Shown one piece after another: positions 6,744 through 14,504 of a stretch of DNA of 21,613 nucleotides. Numbering within the stretch: position 1 is the first letter of the stretch; each line of letters opens with the position of its first letter. The notes under the pieces were generated by a model that searched no databases, had not been told where the DNA came from, and was given only the letters and a program-made list of their open reading frames with translations. Origin of the DNA: Actinomycetes bacterium (GTDB lineage Bacteria; Actinomycetota; Actinomycetes; Mycobacteriales; Mycobacteriaceae); contig JAEZKH010000222.1 in the NCBI GenBank assembly GCA_023415515.1, positions 1-21,613 on the forward strand, written 5' to 3'. Both the position numbers and the translations under genes were made by a program.

Positions 6744-8312
6744 ATGAGCGCGTCGCGGGTACTGGCCATCTGGTGTATGGATTGGCCCGCGGTCGCCGCA
6801 GCTGCCGCGGCCGAGCTGGCGCCGACGTCTCCGGTCGCGGTGACGCTGGCCAACCGGGTCATCGCCTGCTCGGCATCGGCTCGGGCGGTCGGGGTGCGAC
6901 GTGGCCTGCGCCGCAGGGAGGCCCAGGCGCGGTGTCCGGAGCTGCACGTGGTGACCGCCGATCCGGCGCGCGACGCCCGTCACTTCGAGAACGTGACGGC
7001 AGCGGTGGATGATCTGGTGCCGCGCGCCGAAGTGCTGCGGCCTGGCCTGTTGGTGCTGCCGGTACGCGGCGCAGCGCGCTACTTCGGTTCGGAGCAGGCC
7101 GCCGCGGAGCGGCTGGTGGACGCCGTTGCGGCGGCGGGAGCCGAATGCCAGGTGGGTATCGCCGACCGGCTGGCCACCGCGGTGTTCGCCGCGCGTGCGG
7201 GCCGAATCATCGACCCGGGCAAGGATGCGATTTTCTTGTCGGCGCTGTCCATCCGGCAGCTGGCCACCGAACCAAGCCTCGCTGCACCTGGTCGCGAAGA
7301 CCTTGCCGACCTGTTGTGGCGCATGGGAATTCGCAACATCGGACAGTTCGCGGCTCTCTCCCGCGCCGATGTGGCCTCCCGGTTCGGGGTCGATGCGGTG
7401 GTTGCGCATCGGTTCGCCCGCGCCGAACCCGGCCGTGGTCCGTCGGGGCGCGAACCGCCTGTGGAGTTGGACGCCGGGATGGGCTGCGACCCCCCGATCG
7501 ACCGGGTGGATGCCGCTGCGTTCGCGGGCCGGTCACTGGCAAGCGACCTGCACCGCAGCCTCGAGTCGACTGGTGTCGGCTGCACCCGGCTGGCGATTCA
7601 TGCCGTCACCGCCAATGGTCAAGAGCTGAACCGGGTTTGGCGTTGCGCGGAACCGCTGACCGAGGACGCCACCGCCGACAGGGTGCGGTGGCAGTTGGAC
7701 GGCTGGCTGAACCGTCGCAATCCGAACGACAGGCCAACCGCGCCGATCACGGTGCTCCGCCTGCAGCCGGTTGAAGTGGTCTCTGCAGAGGCGCTGCAGC
7801 TGCCCCTGTGGGGATCCTCAGCGAAGATGGCCGACTGTGCCGCTAGACGTGCGCTGGTTCGGGTTCAGGGTCTACTCGGACCGGAGGCCGTGCAGGTGCC
7901 GGTGCTCAGCGGGGGACGTGGGCCTGGTGAGCGAATCACGTTGACGCCGTTGGGCGACGAGCCGGTGCCACGTGCCGACCCCGGCCAGCCGTGGCCGGGC
8001 CAACTGCCTGAACCGTCGCCGACCGTGCTGCTCGATGATCCCGTCGAGGTGCTCGACGGCGACGGTGACTCCGTGCGGGTGACCAGCAGGGGATTGTTCT
8101 CGGCGGAACCGGCTCGCCTTGTCGCACGAGGCAGAGGCGGCACGTTGACCTGGTGGGCCGGGCCGTGGCCGGTGGACGAGCGATGGTGGGATCCGGACTG
8201 CAAGGCCGGGCGCACCGCGCGGGCGCAGGTGTTGCTCGACGGAGATCCGGGGCAGGCCCTTCTGCTGTGCTATCGACAGCGGCGGTGGTACCTGGAGGGG
8301 ATCTACGAGTGA
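6744..8312 (+). CDS. imuB: ImuB, catalytically dead Y-family polymerase-like mutasome hub
   Basis: ImuB links the DNA polymerase DnaE2 and ImuA' to the beta sliding clamp. The 522-residue product keeps the Y-family fold (VLAIWCMDWPAVAAA at the N-terminus), but where active polymerases have the SxDE acidic motif it reads LLVLPVRGAARYFG (102-115), so it should not polymerise DNA. The clamp-binding motif QLPLWG is at 352-357; I recall the same numbering for M. tuberculosis ImuB, which supports the ATG at 6744. An in-frame TTG at 6711 would add 11 residues; neither start has a clear Shine-Dalgarno, so translation may depend on coupling to imuA', which ends 37 bp upstream. The region after residue 360 carries the C-terminal domain expected to contact partners. 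It ends with WYLEGIYE. Confidence 0.93.
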   Translation: MSASRVLAIWCMDWPAVAAAAAAELAPTSPVAVTLANRVIACSASARAVGVRRGLRRREAQARCPELHVVTADPARDARHFENVTAAVDDLVPRAEVLRPGLLVLPVRGAARYFGSEQAAAERLVDAVAAAGAECQVGIADRLATAVFAARAGRIIDPGKDAIFLSALSIRQLATEPSLAAPGREDLADLLWRMGIRNIGQFAALSRADVASRFGVDAVVAHRFARAEPGRGPSGREPPVELDAGMGCDPPIDRVDAAAFAGRSLASDLHRSLESTGVGCTRLAIHAVTANGQELNRVWRCAEPLTEDATADRVRWQLDGWLNRRNPNDRPTAPITVLRLQPVEVVSAEALQLPLWGSSAKMADCAARRALVRVQGLLGPEAVQVPVLSGGRGPGERITLTPLGDEPVPRADPGQPWPGQLPEPSPTVLLDDPVEVLDGDGDSVRVTSRGLFSAEPARLVARGRGGTLTWWAGPWPVDERWWDPDCKAGRTARAQVLLDGDPGQALLLCYRQRRWYLEGIYE

Positions 8313-8419
8313 GCCGAGGTGCGCACGCCTTGTCAGACCCTGAGTCATCACCGGCGGCGAACGAGCAAGACCATCCTCACCCGAACCTGCTTAACAACAT
8401 CAATGTCGGACCCGTCCAT

Positions 8420-8425
8420 TAGTAT
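8420..8425 (+). promoter_or_regulatory. Predicted -10 element of the DUF222/HNH gene (leaderless)
   Basis: TAGTAT fits TANNNT and ends 7 bp before the ATG at 8433, a leaderless arrangement. Its last base is also the first base of the SOS box, so bound LexA would cover the transcription start. Confidence 0.55.
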
Positions 8426-8440
8426 CGAACACATGTTCGA
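8425..8440. promoter_or_regulatory. Perfect LexA SOS box over the start codon of the DUF222/HNH gene
   Basis: TCGAACACATGTTCGA is a perfect match to TCGAAC-N4-GTTCGA. The ATG proposed as start (8433-8435) lies inside the operator. From memory, several M. tuberculosis 13E12-family genes have SOS boxes, so LexA control is expected. Confidence 0.9.
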
Positions 8441-10004
8441 AAACTTCGCCGCCACGGAGTTGGTGGTGACCATTGCCGACTCCGTGCGTCAGGAGTCCAT
8501 GCTGATGGCGCAGCGGATGGCGGCGGTGGCCGAGTTGATGGCGCGCCGCAGCGCTGAGGTCTTCGATGAGGATCCCGACCCCGGCTACATGATCGTGACC
8601 GGTTTTCAGCGCACGGCCGCAGAGGTGGCCGCCGCGATGAATCTTTCCGCGACGGCCGCCTCGTACGTGGTTTCGCAAGCCGCCGCGTTGGCGGAGCGGC
8701 TGCCGAAGGTCGCGGCGGTGCTGGCGGTCGGCGACACCGACTGGCGGACGGTGCAGGTGATCATCTCCCGTACCGAATTCGTCGCCGACAGTCTGATCGG
8801 ACGGATCGACGAATCGCTGGCCGATCGCATTGCCACATGGCAATGCTGGTCACGAAAGCGGATCATCAACGCCGTCGACTCCGCCGTGCGAAAGATCGAC
8901 CCCGACGCGATTCGGGAACGTATTCGCCGTGAGGACAAGCGCCACATCGGCGTCATCTCTCTCGGTGATGGCACGGCCAAGATCGAGGGTGTCGCGGCTG
9001 CCGAGGCGGCCGTTGCATTCGACAAGCGGTTGACCGAACTCGCCGACGGTGTCTGTGGCGCCGATCCCCGCACCATGAATCAGCGCCGCGCCGACGCACT
9101 CAAAGCCATCGCCGAGGGACGGTCACTGATGTGCCGGTGCGGCGCAGAGGACTGTCCGAACCGCGGGTCGCAGGCAGCACCGCCGACGCGGATCGTGGTC
9201 AACGTCGTCGCAGGCGCCGAGACGGTCATCGGCGGCGGCCGGCCGGGCTATCTCGAAGGTTACGGAGTCATCGACGCCGACTACGTGCGACAACTCGCAG
9301 CAGACGCGACGATCAGACGCTTGGAAGAACCGACGGTCAGCGAGGCGCAGGCGCTGCGGTATCAGCCCAGCGCGGCGGTCGAGCGGTGGGTGCGGTTGCG
9401 CGACATGACATGCCGCTTCCCTGGATGTGACCGCCCAGCCGTGATCTGCGATGTCGACCACACGATCCCGTTCAACCACGCCGACCCACGTGCCGGCGGT
9501 AGGACAGTGCCGGGCAACCTCAAATGCCTGTGCCGCGAACACCATCGCGACAAGACCTTCGTCGAGGGGTGGCGCGACCAACAGCTGTCGGACGGGACAG
9601 TGATCTGGACATCGCCGACGGGCGAGGTGTACGTGACCACGCCCGGCGCAGCCGATCTCTTCCCTGAGATCGGCGCCTCCTCCACCGCGTGCCGGGAACC
9701 CAAACCGACTCGACGTGATCGCGATCGCGAAAGGGCGGCACGCGTGGCACGTATCCGCGCTCGCAACCGGATCCACCGGCCGATCAACGAGGCGCATCGC
9801 CGCCTGCTGCAGGCGCGGCACCGCGAAATCGGTTACCGCAAGCACCGCAACCAGATGCGGAAGATGCTGTTCCTCCTCAAAGGGCGGCCGAGCACCAGCC
9901 CGTTCTGCACATGGATCAACGAGCCGTTTGAATCAGAAGAGCTGCCGCCGGATTGGCGGCCACCACCCGACCCGCCGCCGCTGCCCGATGATCCACCGTT
10001 CTAG
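8433..10004 (+). CDS. DUF222 domain HNH endonuclease (13E12 repeat family)
   Basis: The 523-residue product has an N-terminal DUF222 region (about 1-300) and a C-terminal HNH nuclease domain at about 324-374. Visible residues are Cys327/Cys332, the catalytic-type Asp342-His343 (VDHTIPF), Asn362 (PGNLKC) and Cys367/His370/His371 before DKT. A strongly basic stretch (about 427-478) and a Pro-rich tail follow. These proteins are abundant in mycobacteria and are thought to nick or cut DNA; no substrate is established. The frame is open further upstream, with an alternative ATG at 8403, but that start would lie upstream of the -10 and SOS box, so ATG 8433 was chosen, matching a leaderless transcript. 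It lies 120 bp after imuB with its own SOS promoter. The HNH motif appears intact. Such genes are often mobile or multicopy, so this may be an accessory insertion. Confidence 0.88.
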   Translation: MFENFAATELVVTIADSVRQESMLMAQRMAAVAELMARRSAEVFDEDPDPGYMIVTGFQRTAAEVAAAMNLSATAASYVVSQAAALAERLPKVAAVLAVGDTDWRTVQVIISRTEFVADSLIGRIDESLADRIATWQCWSRKRIINAVDSAVRKIDPDAIRERIRREDKRHIGVISLGDGTAKIEGVAAAEAAVAFDKRLTELADGVCGADPRTMNQRRADALKAIAEGRSLMCRCGAEDCPNRGSQAAPPTRIVVNVVAGAETVIGGGRPGYLEGYGVIDADYVRQLAADATIRRLEEPTVSEAQALRYQPSAAVERWVRLRDMTCRFPGCDRPAVICDVDHTIPFNHADPRAGGRTVPGNLKCLCREHHRDKTFVEGWRDQQLSDGTVIWTSPTGEVYVTTPGAADLFPEIGASSTACREPKPTRRDRDRERAARVARIRARNRIHRPINEAHRRLLQARHREIGYRKHRNQMRKMLFLLKGRPSTSPFCTWINEPFESEELPPDWRPPPDPPPLPDDPPF

Positions 10005-10067
10005 ATGACAATTTCTTCGAGATGAGAAGTCCCCTCACGGGGGTAGTCAGACGAGGAGATGATCACG

Positions 10068-10742
10068 GTGCCGGGACTGAAGAACATCGTGCTGGTACAC
10101 GGCGCGTTCGTCGACGGATCGACCTGGCGCGGCGTCTACGACCTACTGACCGCTGACGGATATCACGTAGCGGTGGTCCAGAATCCCACCCTGTCGCTGC
10201 AGGACGACGTGGCGGCCGTGCGACGCGCCATCGAGGCGCAGGACGGTCCGGTCGTGCTGGTCGGGCACTCATACGGCGGCGCGGTCATCACCGAGGCCGG
10301 AACCTGCGACGCGGTGACGGCGTTGGTGTACATCGCGGCGTTCACACCCGACGTCGGGGAGTCGGTGCACGCGCTCGGCGGCAACCCCGACGCCCCTGGT
10401 TCACCGATCGTCGAAGCGCCCGGTGGGATGCTGTTCCAGAACCGTCGGACGTTTCGCGAATCGTTCGGTGCCGATCTGTCGCCGGCCGACGCGTCGTTCT
10501 TGGCGGACTCGCAGGTCCCGTGGGGGATGCGGGCCATGACGGAGTCGGTCGCGGTGGCGGCATGGCGGAGCAGGCCGAGCTGGTATCTGATCGCCACCGA
10601 GGACCGCATGATCACACCGTCTGCGCAGCGCGCGATGGCGCAACGGGCCGGCGCCACCACGGTCGAGGTGGCCGCCAGCCATGCGGTCTACATCTCAGAC
10701 CCGCGCGCCACCGCCGCGCTCATTCGACAAGCCTGCGCCTAG
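10068..10742 (+). CDS. Alpha/beta hydrolase (esterase-like)
   Basis: The 224-residue product is a small single-domain alpha/beta hydrolase of the EstC/AB hydrolase type. It has the oxyanion segment LVHGAFVDGSTW (9-20), the nucleophile elbow GHSYGG with Ser68, a likely catalytic Asp179 in ATEDRMITP and His205 in ASHAVY. No signal peptide is present, so it is cytoplasmic. The substrate is unknown; relatives include esterases acting on small aromatic or methyl esters. GTG 10068 was preferred because GAGGAG (10053-10058) is 9 bases away; the in-frame ATG at 10059 directly abuts that site and would add three residues. It follows the HNH gene by 63 bp but has its own ribosome binding site. Its stop codon overlaps that of the convergent iunH gene. 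Confidence 0.85.
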   Translation: MPGLKNIVLVHGAFVDGSTWRGVYDLLTADGYHVAVVQNPTLSLQDDVAAVRRAIEAQDGPVVLVGHSYGGAVITEAGTCDAVTALVYIAAFTPDVGESVHALGGNPDAPGSPIVEAPGGMLFQNRRTFRESFGADLSPADASFLADSQVPWGMRAMTESVAVAAWRSRPSWYLIATEDRMITPSAQRAMAQRAGATTVEVAASHAVYISDPRATAALIRQACA

Positions 10743-11788
10743 GAAACGGTCCTGGCGAATCGGCCGACCCGCGCGATGAACCTGTCGAAGAACGCGCCAG
10801 GGTCCACGTCGACACCGATGAGCGCGTTGGGCTTTCGGCCCCATCGGCCCGACCAGTCGGCGATCGTCATCCCGCGTGTCAGCGTGCCGGTCAATTCCAC
10901 GTCGACGGTGGCGGGCCGCGTCTCGACCAGTGCGGGGTCGAGTGCAACGGCGGCGGCCAACGGGTCGTGCAGATGCGCCAGGTAACCCTCGTTCTGGTCG
11001 AAGTGGAACTCGAAGTAGAACCGCATCGCGTCCTCGAGAACGCGCATCAACGGGTTGGCCGCCGCCGACCGGGCACCGCGCTGATCCAGCACACTCATCG
11101 GTGCGCTGGCCGACCCCGCCTCGGTGGCCAGTCGGCCGAGAAGCGCGGGCGTCATCGCGATGTTCTCGGTCAGGTTCAGCCCCAGCACGATCGGCAGGTG
11201 CTGCGGCGGGTCGAGGCCCCATGCCGCAGACCAGACGCCGAACACCTCGTGCGCGGACTCGGGGTCGACGCTGATGTTCCACTCCGCGACCGGTGTCGTG
11301 TTCCCGCGATATTCGAAGGCGCCGCCCATGATGACCAGTCGCCGCAGCAGCGTCGGCAGGGCGGGTTCGCGCCGCAGGGCGAGCGCCAAGTTGGTCAGCG
11401 GGCCGGTGGCGACCGCGATCAGCTCACCGGGATAGGCGCGCGCGGCGCCGATCCAGGCCTGCGCGGCGTCGTAGTCGGCGAGACGGCGTCGGGTCGACGG
11501 CAGCGTTGCGTAGCCCAGCCCCCGGGGTCCGTGAGTGTCCTCGGCGGTCCGGAGGGGAGTGCTCAGCGGTTGCTCGGCTCCCTTGGACACCGGGATACCG
11601 TCCATTCGGCACAGCTCGAGCAGCCCGAGATTGTTTTGGCAAACCTGTTCCACGGGAACGTTTCCGGCGGTCGACGCGATACCCACCAGCTCGGCTTCGG
11701 AACTGCCGAACAGGTACGCCAATGCCATCGCATCGTCCACGCCCGTGTCGACGTCTACGAAGACGGGCTGCGGCACGGTGGTAACCAT
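10739..11788 (-). CDS. iunH: Inosine-uridine preferring nucleoside hydrolase
   Basis: The 349-residue product belongs to the nucleoside hydrolase family, which cleaves ribonucleosides to base and ribose for salvage. The calcium-binding signature DVDTGVDD (12-19) is intact, with Asp12, Asp14, Asp18 and Asp19. Further ligands are seen in VAEWNISVDP (Glu169, Asn171) and HDP (His274, Asp275). The family length is usually 310-350. It is the ortholog of M. tuberculosis Rv3393 by motif and neighbourhood. The ATG at 11788 has no clear Shine-Dalgarno and lies 15 bp after the stop of the acrA1-like gene, so co-transcription with it is likely. The stop shares the CTAG at 10739-10742 with the convergent hydrolase gene. 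The exact nucleoside preference cannot be read from the sequence. Confidence 0.93.
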   Translation of the reverse strand: MVTTVPQPVFVDVDTGVDDAMALAYLFGSSEAELVGIASTAGNVPVEQVCQNNLGLLELCRMDGIPVSKGAEQPLSTPLRTAEDTHGPRGLGYATLPSTRRRLADYDAAQAWIGAARAYPGELIAVATGPLTNLALALRREPALPTLLRRLVIMGGAFEYRGNTTPVAEWNISVDPESAHEVFGVWSAAWGLDPPQHLPIVLGLNLTENIAMTPALLGRLATEAGSASAPMSVLDQRGARSAAANPLMRVLEDAMRFYFEFHFDQNEGYLAHLHDPLAAAVALDPALVETRPATVDVELTGTLTRGMTIADWSGRWGRKPNALIGVDVDPGAFFDRFIARVGRFARTVS

Positions 11789-11803
11789 ACTGCGGCGACT
11801 CGG

Positions 11804-13783
11804 CTACCAGTGCACTCCGGGTACCAAGCGGACCGCGCGTTTGACCGGACTCGGCACAACCATGTTAGACACCGCGCCGGTCGGCCGTCTCGGCCGCCGC
11901 GACGGTGCGCGTGAAACGGCATCCGAGGTGACCCCGCGCGCCGCCGCCGAATCCGGATAGCCGAGGTAGAACTGGTGCAGGATCCGCCGAGACAGCTTCG
12001 GCGTGAAGTACATTCCGACATCTGCGAGCGTGCCGATCGGGGTGTCGATGCGAGTCGGCTTCTCGACGAGGGCGCGCACCACCATCGCAGCGGCATGCTC
12101 CGCGGTGATCGGCGGGACCGGGTTGAGCCTGCGCGACGGTGCGATCATCGGTGTCTCGACCAGTGGCATATGAATGTTTGTGAAGGTGATGTGGTCTGAA
12201 AGAGTCTCGGTGCCAACAACTTCGGCGAATGCATCGAGTGCGGCCTTCGTCGGTATGTAGGCGCTGTACTTCGGGGTGCTGGCCTGAACGCCCGCGCTGG
12301 AGACGTTCACCACGTGGCCGAACCGTCGTTCGCGCCAGTGCGGCAACAACGCCAACACCATCCGCACAGAGCCGAAGTAGTTGACCGCCATCACCCGCTC
12401 GTAGTCGTGCAACCGGTCGGTCGAGGCCGAGATCGACCGCCGGATGGAGCGGCCCGCGTTGTTGACGAGGTAGTCGACGTGACCGAAGCGGCCGAGGATG
12501 TCCTCGACCGTGTGGTCGACGGCTGCCGAATCGGTGACGTCGCAGGTGAACGCATGTGCCCGGCCGCCGTTTCGACGAATCTCGGCGACCAGATCGTCGA
12601 GCGCCTCGGCATTGCGGGCCAGCGCGAAGACCGTCGCCCCACGTTCGGCCACCGCGATCGCCGAGGCGCGCCCGATTCCGCTGGACGCGCCGGTGATGAT
12701 GACGTGCTTGCCCACCAGCGGACCCGCCGGGTCGTCTCGGCGTGCCCGGTCGGGGTCGAGGTGTCGGGCCCAGTAGCGCCATAGCGTCGGCGCGTACGAC
12801 GAGAATTCCGGAACGGCGATGCCGGTGTCCTGCAGAGCCTCTCGGGTGTTGTCGGCGGTGAAGGTCGCCTTCAGGTCGGCGACGTCGAGTATCTCCGCGG
12901 CTACGCCCAACTGCGTGACGGCCATGTCGCGTAGCACCTTGGCGCGGCCGGTGGCCCGCAGGAACGGTGTCACGGCCCCGCGCGGCAGGGAACCGCGCAA
13001 CCGCGGCAGCCCCGCAGCCCGCGCGATGCCCCGGTAGATGCCGCGCAGGCCGACGGTCTCGGGCGCAGTGAGGTGGAAGGTCTGACCGTCGCGCCCCGGC
13101 GCATGGATCAATTCGGTCATCGCGTCGGCGACGTAGTCGACGGGCACGATGTTGGAGCGCCCGGTGTCAGGCAGAACCACCGGGGCGAACGACGGCAATA
13201 CGGCCAGCTTCTGCAGCACGGGGAAGACGTAGTAGGGCCCGTGGACCTTGTCCATCTCGCCGGTGTGTGAATCGCCGACGACCACGCCCGGCCGATACAC
13301 GCGGTAGCGCAGCCCTGGCTCGGAACGCACGAGCAGTTCGGCTTCGAACCTCCTCTGGTGATACGGCGTCGGCAGGTCCTGGGCGACGTCGAAATCCTCT
13401 TCGGTGTACTCGCCGCGGAACGTGCCCGCGACTGCGATCGACGACAGGTGATGCAGCGTCGCGTCGAGCCGTCGCGCCAACGCGATGACCGCTCTCGTGC
13501 CGGCGGCGTCATCGGTCGCGGCGCAGTGCACGACATGGTCGACGGGCCCCAGATCGGCGATGGACTCGTCGGTGAGGCCGACATCGTCGGCGACCAGGTT
13601 TCCTACCAGGGGTTTCGCCCGGTCGCCCCACGGCCGCTCGCCCACCGAGGCCAGCCTCTCGAACCTTGTCAGCGCTTCTCGGCGGACCAGGACCCAAACC
13701 TCGTTGTCGGCTGAGCGGTCCAGCAACCGCGACACGATGCGACGCCCGATGAACCCGGTACCGCCGGTAACGACATAGCGCAT
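11804..13783 (-). CDS. acrA1: AcrA1-like two-domain reductase (extended SDR + classical SDR)
   Basis: The 659-residue product fuses two short-chain dehydrogenase domains, the layout of mycobacterial AcrA1 and of bacterial fatty acyl-CoA reductases. The N-terminal extended SDR has GGTGFIG (7-13), Ser114/Ser115 and Tyr141, but the YxxxK motif reads YHQRR, with Arg145 where Lys is normal. The C-terminal classical SDR (about 355-610) has TGASSGIG (364-371), NNAG (441-444), Ser495 and an intact Tyr509-x3-Lys513. The expected role is NADPH-dependent reduction of long-chain acyl thioesters towards alcohol for wax or storage lipids, but this is inferred. ATG 13783 starts directly at the Rossmann strand; no Shine-Dalgarno is evident. 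It follows marR by 58 bp and precedes iunH by 15 bp, so the three may form one unit. No membrane segment was seen; the C-terminus is basic. Confidence 0.85.
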   Translation of the reverse strand: MRYVVTGGTGFIGRRIVSRLLDRSADNEVWVLVRREALTRFERLASVGERPWGDRAKPLVGNLVADDVGLTDESIADLGPVDHVVHCAATDDAAGTRAVIALARRLDATLHHLSSIAVAGTFRGEYTEEDFDVAQDLPTPYHQRRFEAELLVRSEPGLRYRVYRPGVVVGDSHTGEMDKVHGPYYVFPVLQKLAVLPSFAPVVLPDTGRSNIVPVDYVADAMTELIHAPGRDGQTFHLTAPETVGLRGIYRGIARAAGLPRLRGSLPRGAVTPFLRATGRAKVLRDMAVTQLGVAAEILDVADLKATFTADNTREALQDTGIAVPEFSSYAPTLWRYWARHLDPDRARRDDPAGPLVGKHVIITGASSGIGRASAIAVAERGATVFALARNAEALDDLVAEIRRNGGRAHAFTCDVTDSAAVDHTVEDILGRFGHVDYLVNNAGRSIRRSISASTDRLHDYERVMAVNYFGSVRMVLALLPHWRERRFGHVVNVSSAGVQASTPKYSAYIPTKAALDAFAEVVGTETLSDHITFTNIHMPLVETPMIAPSRRLNPVPPITAEHAAAMVVRALVEKPTRIDTPIGTLADVGMYFTPKLSRRILHQFYLGYPDSAAARGVTSDAVSRAPSRRPRRPTGAVSNMVVPSPVKRAVRLVPGVHW

Positions 13784-13841
13784 GTGGTCATGGTCGTCCG
13801 CGGGCCCGCAAAGGTCAACGCACTGCGCCGGGCGCGGCCGG

Positions 13842-14423
13842 TCAGCCGAGGTCGGTCGGGGCGGCGAGGTAGGACCTGTCGACGTCCCCGGCCATGGCGC
13901 GCACCCGCGCGATGACGGCGGTCAGCGATCGGGCCTGGCCTCGCGTCAGGCCGGGCAGCCCGAACTGGATCCGGGACAGCGCCTCGGTCGCCTCGCCGAC
14001 CGTCTCGCGGCCCGCGTCGGTGATCGTCACCAGCGTCGCGCGCCGGTCCCGGGGATGAGGTTCGCGGGTCACCAGGTGCTTTGTCTCCAGGCGCCCGACA
14101 GTCAGCGTCACGGTGGTCGCATGCACCATCAGGTGCCACGCCAGCCGGCTCAGCAGCCACGTGCCGGTCTCGGTCAATTCGAGGGCCTTGAGGATCTGGT
14201 AGTCGGTGAGGCTGATCCCGAACGCGGCGCGCAGACGCTGTTCGAGTGAGGTCGTCATCAACTGGTGCAGTCGCAGCACCGATGTCATGGCGAGAAACTG
14301 CGACGGGTCGTCGCCGTCCTGTTGCTCCCAGTAGTGGCGCATCCACTGCAGCGGGTCGAGATGCTGTCTGCTCGTCAGCGCCGACCCGATCGCCTGATGC
14401 GAGGGAGGTGGAACCGCCACCAC
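13842..14423 (-). CDS. MarR family transcriptional regulator
   Basis: The 193-residue product has the winged-helix MarR layout: an N-terminal dimerisation helix, then LTDYQILKALELTETGT, a recognition-helix segment (HATTVTLTVGRLETKHLV) and the wing HPRDRRATLVTITDAG at about 127-142. MarR proteins are usually repressors released by small phenolic or fatty-acid-like ligands. The start is uncertain: GTG at 14423 or 14420 gives a non-conserved Pro-rich extension, and an in-frame ATG at 14342 would remove 27 residues; none has a clear Shine-Dalgarno. It is divergent from the HtdY-like hydratase gene across an 81-bp gap and precedes the acrA1-like gene, so both are candidate targets. Confidence 0.85.
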   Translation of the reverse strand: MVAVPPPSHQAIGSALTSRQHLDPLQWMRHYWEQQDGDDPSQFLAMTSVLRLHQLMTTSLEQRLRAAFGISLTDYQILKALELTETGTWLLSRLAWHLMVHATTVTLTVGRLETKHLVTREPHPRDRRATLVTITDAGRETVGEATEALSRIQFGLPGLTRGQARSLTAVIARVRAMAGDVDRSYLAAPTDLG

Positions 14424-14433
14424 TTATCGATAA
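14424..14433. promoter_or_regulatory. Palindrome TTATCGATAA, possible MarR operator
   Basis: A perfect 10-bp AT-rich palindrome lies in the marR-hydratase divergent gap, directly before the proposed marR GTG. MarR regulators commonly bind such palindromes in their own promoter. It is short, so chance is possible. Confidence 0.4.
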
Positions 14434-14474
14434 CCAAAAACGCGGCCGCTCAACCCCTGGCCGGGGAAGGCCGA

Positions 14475-14480
14475 TATCGT
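14475..14480 (+). promoter_or_regulatory. Candidate -10 element of the HtdY-like gene
   Basis: TATCGT fits TANNNT and would give a leader of about 18 bases containing the GGGAG ribosome binding site at 14495-14499. No supporting -35 was found. Confidence 0.3.
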
Positions 14481-14504
14481 CCGAGTCGACCGAAGGGAGC
14501 GCCA

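Noticed and set aside
6703..6747. ATGA at the imuA' stop that could signal a coupled downstream start.
   Set aside because: The frame from this ATG ends after 14 codons; imuB is in a different frame with starts at 6711 (TTG) or 6744 (ATG).
8319..8432. Upstream extension of the HNH protein to 8319 or 8403.
   Set aside because: It would place the coding start upstream of the -10 and SOS box and adds non-conserved sequence, although ATG 8403 cannot be fully excluded.
10028..10044. AGTCCCC...GGGG stretch before the alpha/beta hydrolase, as a DosR half-site or terminator hairpin.
   Set aside because: Only a 4-bp GC stem is formed with no T-run, and it does not match both halves of the DosR motif.
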